Source of the DNA: an uncultured Cellvibrio sp.
GTDB taxonomy: Bacteria > Pseudomonadota > Gammaproteobacteria > Pseudomonadales > Cellvibrionaceae
NCBI GenBank assembly: GCA_946886255.1
Contig: CAMPIG010000069.1
Span: 1 to 14,880 of the forward strand
Length of the DNA stretch: 14,880 nucleotides
Direction of reading: 5' to 3'
Of this stretch, positions 6,384 to 12,856 are shown in pieces. The position numbers were made by a program, and so were the translations under genes. The notes below the pieces were generated by a model. That model searched no databases and was not told the origin of the DNA. It saw nothing but the letters and a program-made list of their open reading frames with translations. Each line of letters begins with the position of its first letter. Position 1 is the stretch's first letter.

Positions 6384-7444
6384 TAAACGACCAGCCCCTG
6401 TAACTCTACCTGCGCTTCATCCGCTTGCGCCTTGGCGATATAACCCACAACAAGAGGTGTTTCACCCGCGTCCGCAAGAATCTTCAACGCTTTGTCTTTT
6501 TCCTCGTCAGGTACAGCGATAACCATACCCACACCACAATTAAAGGTGCGGTACATCTCACGCATTGCCACATTGCCGCTGCGTTGTAACCATTGGAAAA
6601 CGGCAGGTAACTCCCAGCTTTGGGTATCGATAACAGCTTTGCAATCGTCCGGCAATACACGCGGTATATTCTCAGTCAGGCCGCCGCCGGTGATGTGTGC
6701 AAGTGCATTGACACGGGACTCCTTAATCAAACGCAACACCGATTTGACGTAAATACGTGTCGGCGCCATTAAGGCGTCGCTCAATGGTTTGCCGCCACAA
6801 TCCTGGTCCAGATCCGCTTTACTGACGTCAATGATTTAGCGCACCAGAGAATAGCCGTTTGAGTGCGGGCCGCTGGAGGTCAGGGCGATCAACGCGTCAC
6901 CGGCTTTAACCTGGCTGCCATCAAGAATTGCGGACTTTTCCACCACGCCAACGCAAAAACCGGCCAGATCGTAATCTTCGCCTTCATACATGCCGGGCAT
7001 TTCGGCAGTTTCGCCGCCGACCAATGCGCAACCTGCCATTTCACAACCGTCGCCAATGCCAGAAACAACCGCAGCAGCAACATCGACATTGAGCTTGCCG
7101 GTGGCGTAATAGTCGAGGAAGAACAGCGGTTCAGCACCGGTTACTACCAAATCGTTGACACACATAGCCACCAGGTCGATGCCGATGGTGTCATGCTTGC
7201 CGAGATTCATGGCCAAACGGAGCTTGGTGCCCACGCCGTCGGTACCCGAAACCAGAACCGGCTCGCGATATCCCTTGGGAATTTCACAGAGGGCGGCAAA
7301 CCCGCCAAGACCTGCCATCACCTCGGGGCGCCGGGTACGTTTGGCTACCCCTTTGATTCGCTCGACCAAGGCATCGCCGGCATCAATATCAACACCGGCA
7401 TCTTTGTAACTCAGGGAAGTGACAGGGGGTTGTTGTTCGCTCAT
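6383..7444 (-). pseudogene. purM: Phosphoribosylformylglycinamidine cyclo-ligase interrupted by an in-frame TAA
   Basis: PurM (AIR synthase) closes the imidazole ring of FGAM to AIR using ATP, a step of de novo purine synthesis. The N-terminal part (codons 1-202, 6836-7444) has the conserved [10 protein letters not shown] (66-75), [12 protein letters not shown] (89-100) and [11 protein letters not shown] (143-153). It ends SNGYSLVR, then TAA at 6836-6838. The same frame continues without further stops for 150 codons to TAA 6383-6385, with the C-terminal landmarks [28 protein letters not shown] and [11 protein letters not shown] intact. Ignoring the stop, the product is 353 residues, the normal length. 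Homologues have Lys after LVR as I recall, so AAA to TAA explains it. A TTG at 6784 could in principle start the second piece, but the break falls inside the C-terminal domain, not at a domain junction. The Shine-Dalgarno sequence before ATG 7444 is weak. Confidence 0.9.
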
Positions 7445-7488
7445 AGAGTGGGATTCGCTCGCGCAGAGGGTTTCAAAAAAAGGCCGCC

Positions 7489-7497
7489 ATTCTACCA
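7489..7497 (-). promoter_or_regulatory. Extended -10 promoter element for purM
   Basis: On the minus strand TGG is followed by TAGAAT (7489-7494), five of six matches to TATAAT with the TGn extension. It is about 45 bases before the purM start and points the right way. No good -35 box is present, as expected for extended -10 promoters. I see no PurR-like operator. Confidence 0.4.
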
Positions 7498-7579
7498 GCT
7501 AATCGCTGCTTAGGGGTGCATTGATGGCGCGCACCGGCCGCAAATATCGAATCAGGTCGCTTCGTTTCGCGCTATTGCC

Positions 7580-7588
7580 TGCTACAAT
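7580..7588 (+). promoter_or_regulatory. Extended -10 promoter element for DUF2066-hda
   Basis: TGC followed by TACAAT (7583-7588) gives five of six -10 matches with a TGn extension, about 73 bases before the DUF2066 start. The -35 region is poor. With the opposite-facing element at 7489-7497 it marks this 217-base gap as a divergent promoter region. Confidence 0.4.
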
Positions 7589-7650
7589 GCTGAACTTTCG
7601 TCGCGCTGTCTGATCAGCCAGGCGTGTCTTCTTTCCACCAGGATTGTTTC

Positions 7651-7655
7651 AGGGG
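7651..7655 (+). promoter_or_regulatory. Ribosome binding site deciding the DUF2066 start
   Basis: AGGGG lies six bases before TTG 7662. The alternative TTG at 7644 has only a GGA directly against it, and the first ATG falls inside the signal peptide. Confidence 0.6.
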
Positions 7656-7661
7656 CAGATT

Positions 7662-8831
7662 TTGTTACGACTTTTGACGTTTTTGCTGCTTAGTGTCTGC
7701 GCAGCCGCCAGCATGGCCGAGCAGGTAGTCCAGGTATATCGTGCGGAGGCCCTGGTGAGGTCTCAGTCACAGGCTGAGCGCAACACAGCAATGCGCGTCA
7801 GTTTGGGAGAAGTTATCTGGCGAGTGTCTGGTGACGGTGCTGCTCTGGAGCACCCCATGGTGCGCGAGGCCTTGAAGCAGGCTCAGGGTTATCTGTATGA
7901 GTACAGCTATGCCTCTACCGACGAGCAGCTTGACGTTGATGGTGAGTCGGTGCGGGCGATCAAGCTCATCCTCAAGTTTTCCCCTCAGGCAATTGAAAAG
8001 CTCTTGCGAGAAGCGCGTCTGCCGTTGTGGCCGGCGAATCGCCCGAAGTTGCTTGTATGGCAAATCATGACCGATGCATCCGGCACCACGCATCGCGTAC
8101 TGGAAGACGAAGCACGCAAGGCGCTTTATGACCAGGCTGCCTTGCGCGGCTTACCCTTGTTGTTGCCTATGCACGACTTTGAAGACAACATCGCCCTCGG
8201 CTCCGACAGTCTGTGGAATATGGATGAAGCGAGCATTCGCGCCGCTTCAGAGCGTTATAAACCTGACGCTATTCTGGTGGGGCGCTATCGTGAGTCCGGC
8301 GGTTTGTGGCGTGCCAACTGGCAATTGTTACACGCTTCGGCGAACCAGAGCTTTGATACCCAAAGTGCCGAAATCCCCAGCCTGTTTGTGCAGGCTATCA
8401 ATACTACCGCCGACTATTTTGCCCGGCTTTATGCCATCACTCCCAGTGAAGGCGGTTCGGGTGCGATTGTCATTCGGGTTGGAGATGTGCGCGATTTTGC
8501 GACCTACAAGAAAGTGCAGCGTTATCTCGAAGGCCTGGCGATGGTTACCTGGGTGGAGATGATGACCGCACAACAGGATCGCCTGTTGATTCGCTTGCAT
8601 ACCGAAGGTGACCTGGCGTTGTTACTCAGTACACTGGAACTGGGTAAAAAACTTTTCCCGGTGGAATCTGAATCCATTTCGGTACAACCCGTAGAAGCCT
8701 ATCGACCTCCGGCAACCACGAACGGAACGAGCACCGGTGCCGATGGTGGTTTGGGTGGCAGTGAACCGGGCAGTTTGCCCCATGCTCGCGGTTCCCTGGC
8801 TAATCCGCTGGTTTACCGTTGGCAGGATTAA
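7662..8831 (+). CDS. DUF2066 domain-containing exported protein
   Basis: This protein of about 389 residues has an N-terminal signal peptide (LLRLLTFLLLSVCAAASMA) and is expected in the periplasm or on the outer membrane side. The body (EQVVQVYRAEALVRSQSQAERNTAM in two parts, then MRVSLGEVIWRVSG) matches my memory of the DUF2066 family, which sits between purM and hda in pseudomonads and relatives. The repeated internal hydrophobic/beta segments end in a low-complexity Gly/Thr/Ser-rich tail (about residues 350-375). Function is unknown. The gene uses a TTG start chosen from its ribosome site; starting at 7644 adds six residues. It is transcribed divergently from purM, and hda follows after 22 bases, so the two form an operon. 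Confidence 0.85.
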   Translation: MLRLLTFLLLSVCAAASMAEQVVQVYRAEALVRSQSQAERNTAMRVSLGEVIWRVSGDGAALEHPMVREALKQAQGYLYEYSYASTDEQLDVDGESVRAIKLILKFSPQAIEKLLREARLPLWPANRPKLLVWQIMTDASGTTHRVLEDEARKALYDQAALRGLPLLLPMHDFEDNIALGSDSLWNMDEASIRAASERYKPDAILVGRYRESGGLWRANWQLLHASANQSFDTQSAEIPSLFVQAINTTADYFARLYAITPSEGGSGAIVIRVGDVRDFATYKKVQRYLEGLAMVTWVEMMTAQQDRLLIRLHTEGDLALLLSTLELGKKLFPVESESISVQPVEAYRPPATTNGTSTGADGGLGGSEPGSLPHARGSLANPLVYRWQD

Positions 8832-8853
8832 TCGTACGCCTGTGGATGATCTG

Positions 8854-9585
8854 ATGATGACGCATATCCCACAACAATTGTCTCTGGGTGTCAGTCTGAA
8901 TGATGACGCTACCTTTGATAATTTCTATGCTCCCGCCGGTTCGCACAATGCGGAGGTGGTTGCCTTTATGCGTGACCAGATCATGCGTGATCCGATAGAA
9001 ACCACCCGCGAAACTTTTGTATATCTCTGGGGCGCCTCCGGTAGCGGCCTGACGCATCTTTTGCAGGCCGGTTGTCACTATGCCCAATCCCGGGGGATGA
9101 GTATGCAATATCTGCCAATGGCAGATCTGGCGGGTTATGCACCCGCAGAACTTTTCGCCGATCTGGGTACACTGGATTATTTGTGTATCGATCATCTAAC
9201 GGCGGTCGCGGGCCGGCCGGACTGGGAATTGGCGCTATTCAATCTCTATAACAGCCTGCGCGAAAGTGGCAAATGCCTGGTGGTGGCCGCTGAACAGAGT
9301 CCCCGCGAGTTGCCGATCCAACTGGAAGACCTGCGATCACGGTTGCAATGGGGCGTGACTTATCAAGTCCAATTGCTCAGCGATGAAGAAAAGCAGGAGG
9401 CTTTACAGCGCCGCGCCAGAGCCAGGGGTATGGAATTAAATGACGAGGTGGCCTATTACATCCTGCAACGTCTGCCGCGTGATATGAACGAACTCTTCTG
9501 CCAACTACAGCGTCTGGATCATGCCTCCCTGGCAGAGCAGCGCAAATTGACTATTCCCTTCGTGAAAAAAGTACTGAATATATAG
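8854..9585 (+). CDS. hda: DnaA-homologue replication regulator Hda
   Basis: Hda binds the beta sliding clamp and stimulates hydrolysis of ATP by DnaA, shutting off re-initiation of replication. The 243-residue protein carries the clamp-binding motif QLSLGV at residues 8-13, a degenerate Walker A (GASGSGLT, 60-67), Walker B LCID (110-113), the Arg-finger box RSRLQWG with Arg163, and a sensor II region with Arg209. The Walker A lysine is replaced by Leu66; E. coli Hda also lacks it but has Arg there, as I recall. The start could be ATG 8854 or 8857; the frame extends upstream to 8737 but that part overlaps DUF2066 and is not homologous. It is 22 bases after the DUF2066 gene. Confidence 0.93.
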   Translation: MMTHIPQQLSLGVSLNDDATFDNFYAPAGSHNAEVVAFMRDQIMRDPIETTRETFVYLWGASGSGLTHLLQAGCHYAQSRGMSMQYLPMADLAGYAPAELFADLGTLDYLCIDHLTAVAGRPDWELALFNLYNSLRESGKCLVVAAEQSPRELPIQLEDLRSRLQWGVTYQVQLLSDEEKQEALQRRARARGMELNDEVAYYILQRLPRDMNELFCQLQRLDHASLAEQRKLTIPFVKKVLNI

Positions 9586-9607
9586 CCCCGCCACCAGGTT
9601 TGAAAAT

Positions 9608-9683
9608 ATTCGTACCCGCACCCGAAACATCCCTTCGACCGCTTTTACGCATGGACAAAAGTTCGGGCGCTTTCTGTACGAAT
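9608..9683. repeat. Two-part inverted repeat between hda and the GH9 gene
   Basis: ATTCGTAC (9608-9615) pairs with GTACGAAT (9676-9683), and inside it CCCGAA (9621-9626) pairs with TTCGGG (9662-9667), with GC/GC pairs beside the inner arms and a loop of about 35 bases. The right side is followed by a T-rich stretch (TTCTTTTAGGTTTTT). It may be the hda transcript end, or a paired regulator site for the GH9 gene. Both arms being nested makes chance less likely. Confidence 0.5.
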
Positions 9684-9791
9684 TTCTTTTAGGTTTTTAG
9701 CCTGGGGGTCAAGAAGTGTTATTGCGCTAAAAAATACCTGATGAATCGCGCACACTAGGCGCCCTGAATCCTTGAGATAACAAGATAAACT

Positions 9792-9802
9792 CAACCAGGT
9801 TG
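9792..9802. promoter_or_regulatory. Small palindrome before the GH9 start
   Basis: CAACC-A-GGTTG is a perfect 5-bp dyad 35 bases before the GH9 start codon, a plausible position for an operator or leader hairpin. It is short, so chance is a real alternative. No convincing -35/-10 pair was found in this gap. Confidence 0.25.
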
Positions 9803-9826
9803 GGCTCGCGCCCGATCAGCCCCTTT

Positions 9827-9830
9827 GGAG
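9827..9830 (+). promoter_or_regulatory. Ribosome binding site deciding the GH9 start
   Basis: GGAG lies seven bases before ATG 9838 but only one base before ATG 9832, so the second ATG is the likely start. Confidence 0.7.
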
Positions 9831-9837
9831 TATGCCC

Positions 9838-11619
9838 ATGAATCTGCGCCAACTATGCCTATCAATATTAATGACGTGTCTGCCTTGGCTATTGGTGGCC
9901 TGTGGCAGCAAAGGTGGTGATGGTGATCAACCACCACAGACCAGTTCATCAGACAGTAGCAGTTCTGTGGCCACAGCTAGTGCAACCATCAAGGTTAATC
10001 AGGTGGGCTTTTTACCCTTGGCTCAAAAGTTGGCTGTCGTGCCGTCAGGAGTGGGGGACAGTTTTTCGCTCATCGCCGTTGACTCGGATGCGGAGGTATT
10101 TACCGGGAGTTTGGGTGGCGCTGCAACCTGGGCACCGGCGGGCGATAGCGTTCGGTTGGCCGATTTCTCCAGCTTTACCACGCCTGGCGAATACCGCATT
10201 CGCGTGGCGGGCGTTGCGGATTCCAACCGCTTCCGCATTGCGCAGGATATCTATCAATCCTTGAATAAGGCGGCCATTAAAGCCTTCTATTTCAATCGGG
10301 CCAGCACGGCATTGTTGGAAACTCATGCCGGTATATACGCACGGCCCGCCGGTCATCCGGATACCAATGTGCAGGTGCACGCCTCGGCGGCTTCGCCCCA
10401 GCGGCCGGAAGGCACGGTTATCCAGGCACCGAAAGGCTGGTATGACGCAGGAGATTACAACAAGTACATCGTCAATTCCGGTATTTCTACCTACAGCCTG
10501 CTTGCTGCCTATGAGCATTTTCCGGAGTACTACCAAGGCCAGAACCTCAGCATTCCCGAAAGCGATAACACACTGCCGGACCTGCTCGACGAAATTTTGT
10601 GGAATCTGGAATGGATGCTGGATATGCAGGACCCCAACGACGGTGGCGTCTACCATAAGCTCACGGACAAGGAATTTGATGGCGCTGTTATGCCCCATGA
10701 AACCGGCACCCAACGCTATGTGGTGCAGAAGGGCACCTCTGCAACCCTCAATTTTGCGGCGGTGATGGCCGTGGCCAGTCGTGTTTATGCGCCTTTCGAC
10801 GCGCAACTTTCCGCAGAGATGCTGGCTGCTGCTGAATCTGCCTGGGCATGGGCGCAGGCCAACCCGGACATTACCTATTCTCAGCCGGCTGACATCAAGA
10901 CGGGCGGCTACGGCGATGCGACATTGACTGACGAACATGCCTGGGCGGCGGCTGAGCTTTATATCACCACGGGTAAAGACGCCTATTACACCGGAATGAA
11001 TCCGGCGCAAGTACAGGCTACCGTGCCGTCCTGGGGTGATGTACGCGGGCTTGCCTGGGCTTCTTTGGCCCATCATCGCAGCGAGTTGACTGACATAGCT
11101 GACAGGGCCCTCATTGCCCAGCGCATTACCGCGCTGGCCGACAAACTCTTGGCGGACTGGGAAGCGTCCGCCTACGCCGTGCCTATGCAACAGGAGAATT
11201 TTGTGTGGGGCAGCAATTCGGTGGCCTTGAACCAGGCCATGATGTTATTGCAGGGCTATCAATTAAATGGCAAAAGTGACTACCTGGGAGCGGCGCAATC
11301 CCTGCTGGATTATGTGTTGGGACGCAACCCGACGGACTTCTCATTTGTGACAGGATACGGGGTAAAAACACCGCAACATATTCACCATCGTCCCTCCGAA
11401 GCTGACGGTATTGCAGCTCCTATTCCCGGGTTTTTGGCGGGCGGTCCCCACGCAGGACAACAGGATGCAGGGGATTGTCCCGTCAATTATCCTTCTGATC
11501 TCCCGGCCAAGTCTTATCTGGATCACTGGTGCAGTTATGCCAGCAACGAAATTGCTATCAACTGGAACGCACCGTTGGTGTATGTATCCGGCGCCCTGCA
11601 AGCCTTGACGGAACAATAA
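9838..11619 (+). CDS. Glycoside hydrolase family 9 lipoprotein (cellulase/cellodextrinase type)
   Basis: This 593-residue protein is expected to cleave beta-1,4-glucans or cello-oligosaccharides by the inverting GH9 mechanism. It starts with a lipoprotein signal, lipobox LVAC with Cys22, followed by a Gly/Asp/Ser-rich linker (SSSDSSSS) that would tether the enzyme at the cell surface or in the periplasm. An N-terminal Ig-like domain (about 50-135, KVNQVGFLP onward) precedes the (alpha/alpha)6 barrel. Catalytic features are GWYDAGDYNKY with Asp203 and Asp206 (general base), HIHHRPS (His516/517), and the C-terminal signature YASNEIAINWNAP with proton donor Glu571. No carbohydrate-binding module is present, which suits an oligosaccharide-trimming role better than attack on crystalline cellulose; that is inference. 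Cys547 and Cys565 could form a disulfide. Some GH9 relatives act on chito-oligosaccharides instead. Confidence 0.93.
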   Translation: MNLRQLCLSILMTCLPWLLVACGSKGGDGDQPPQTSSSDSSSSVATASATIKVNQVGFLPLAQKLAVVPSGVGDSFSLIAVDSDAEVFTGSLGGAATWAPAGDSVRLADFSSFTTPGEYRIRVAGVADSNRFRIAQDIYQSLNKAAIKAFYFNRASTALLETHAGIYARPAGHPDTNVQVHASAASPQRPEGTVIQAPKGWYDAGDYNKYIVNSGISTYSLLAAYEHFPEYYQGQNLSIPESDNTLPDLLDEILWNLEWMLDMQDPNDGGVYHKLTDKEFDGAVMPHETGTQRYVVQKGTSATLNFAAVMAVASRVYAPFDAQLSAEMLAAAESAWAWAQANPDITYSQPADIKTGGYGDATLTDEHAWAAAELYITTGKDAYYTGMNPAQVQATVPSWGDVRGLAWASLAHHRSELTDIADRALIAQRITALADKLLADWEASAYAVPMQQENFVWGSNSVALNQAMMLLQGYQLNGKSDYLGAAQSLLDYVLGRNPTDFSFVTGYGVKTPQHIHHRPSEADGIAAPIPGFLAGGPHAGQQDAGDCPVNYPSDLPAKSYLDHWCSYASNEIAINWNAPLVYVSGALQALTEQ

Positions 11620-11627
11620 ATGTGATC

Positions 11628-11662
11628 GCGGATCAACAGTCAGCACAGGCTGTTGATCCCGC
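11628..11662. terminator. Stem-loop after the GH9 gene
   Basis: GATCAACAG (11631-11639) pairs perfectly with CTGTTGATC (11650-11658) across a ten-base loop, and flanking GCG/CGC can extend the stem past a bulged C. It begins nine bases after the GH9 stop codon. No T run follows, so it may be an mRNA 3'-end stabiliser or a Rho-independent terminator of weak form. Confidence 0.5.
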
Positions 11663-11754
11663 AACCTGGAACCGCCTCTGCCATCCGGCAAATTGCCTTA
11701 ATGACCAAAGCTGGCTATGTTTAAACGAACATACCCTCTCTATCTGGAGCACCG

Positions 11755-12828
11755 GTGAATAAACCGATGATGGCAGATACTTCTTCTTCCTCACAGCCAG
11801 CGCCTGTAGGTCGTCGTTTTGCCAGGCGTGTTTATCCAGCGCGCATCATCGGGCTCGGTTTGGGTTTCTTCTCGGTAGGTGCCGCGCTTGTTCCGCTCTC
11901 TTACGACTTTTGGGTCTGGTTTCTATTAATCATGTACGCCTTTGCCTGGCCGCATGTTGCCTATCTTTATGCAACGCGTGTCTCCGATTCTTTTGCCACT
12001 GGCAAGCGCCAATTATTATTTGATTCATTTTGCGGCGGCCTGTGGGTTGCTGCCATGGCATTTAATCTTCTACCCAGCGTCGTGGTATTAACCATGTTGA
12101 GTATGAACAACATGGCCACCTCGGGCGGACGGTTTTTTGGCGTTGGTTTGCTGGCGCAGTTAAGCGGTTTGCTCTTGGGGGTGGCGATCTTTGGTTGGCA
12201 ACCGCAATGGGATAGCAGTCTCACGGTTGTGATTGCCTCAATGCCGTTTTTGATTGTGCATCCCTTGGCGGTGGGCATGATGGCTTACAGTTTTGCCACG
12301 CGTCTGCACGAACAAAAAAACAGTTTGAAATTATTGAGCCGTACCGATGGCCTGACCGGATTGTATAACCGGCGCTATTGGCAATTGCGTGCAGCCGAAG
12401 AGTTTGAGCGTAGTCGTCGCCAGGGGAATCCCGCGTCCCTAATTATGTTGGATATTGATCACTTTAAAAAAATAAATGATCAATACGGTCACAGTATCGG
12501 CGACGACGTTCTGGAGGCACTGAGTTATCTGTTGCAAATTAATTTGCGCAGCATTGATATTCTCGGTCGCTACGGCGGCGAAGAATTCGCCGTTGTACTG
12601 CCGGAGATCGATGCACAACGCGCACAGGAGATTGCTGAGCGCGTGCGCCTTGCCGTGGCGAAAGAACCACTGAGTGAAAAGCAGTTATTGAAGTGCACAA
12701 TCAGCTTGGGGATTGCGGAAATATCCCGTTCAACAAAAGATTTTGATGAGTGGCTCAACGCGGCGGATAAAGCGCTTTACGACGCTAAAGCCGCCGGTCG
12801 AAATCGAACTTGCGTGTACGGTGAATAA
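11755..12828 (+). CDS. MASE2-GGDEF diguanylate cyclase (AdrA/DgcC-like)
   Basis: This 357-residue inner-membrane enzyme should make cyclic di-GMP from two GTP. The N-terminal half (about 25-180) has several hydrophobic helices; the start (FARRVYPARIIGLGLGFFSVG) fits a MASE2 sensor as in E. coli AdrA/DgcC. The GGDEF domain (about 195-355) has TDGLTGLYNRR, metal-binding Asp233 in LDIDHFKKIND, and the active-site loop GGEEF (274-278). The inhibitory I-site RxxD is present as RSID (265-268), five residues before GGEEF, so product inhibition is expected. No EAL domain. The start is GTG 11755, with GGAG five bases upstream. It stands 135 bases after the GH9 gene and converges on sppA. Its output could be attachment or exopolysaccharide; this is not shown by the sequence. 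Confidence 0.94.
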   Translation: MNKPMMADTSSSSQPAPVGRRFARRVYPARIIGLGLGFFSVGAALVPLSYDFWVWFLLIMYAFAWPHVAYLYATRVSDSFATGKRQLLFDSFCGGLWVAAMAFNLLPSVVVLTMLSMNNMATSGGRFFGVGLLAQLSGLLLGVAIFGWQPQWDSSLTVVIASMPFLIVHPLAVGMMAYSFATRLHEQKNSLKLLSRTDGLTGLYNRRYWQLRAAEEFERSRRQGNPASLIMLDIDHFKKINDQYGHSIGDDVLEALSYLLQINLRSIDILGRYGGEEFAVVLPEIDAQRAQEIAERVRLAVAKEPLSEKQLLKCTISLGIAEISRSTKDFDEWLNAADKALYDAKAAGRNRTCVYGE

Positions 12829-12856
12829 CCCGGGTATTGGTTGACCGTGGAATTAT

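Noticed and set aside
6383..6784. Second half of purM as an independent gene starting at TTG 6784
   Set aside because: It is in the same frame as the first half, lacks the ATP-binding N-terminal half of PurM, and the break is inside a domain; one interrupted gene is simpler.
6863..7513. 216-codon plus-strand open frame
   Set aside because: It is antisense to purM, whose conserved motifs fix the real strand.
8737..8853. Longer hda with 39 extra N-terminal codons
   Set aside because: The extension overlaps the end of the DUF2066 gene and precedes the usual clamp-binding N-terminus of Hda.
10045..11190. Long open frame (381 codons) on the minus strand
   Set aside because: It lies entirely within the GH9 gene on the opposite strand, and its protein is low-complexity in His, Arg and Gly with no family resemblance; the GH9 frame has all catalytic motifs.
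12829..12856. Terminator between the cyclase gene and sppA
   Set aside because: Only a CCCGGG core with short imperfect flanks and no T run; not distinguishable from chance.
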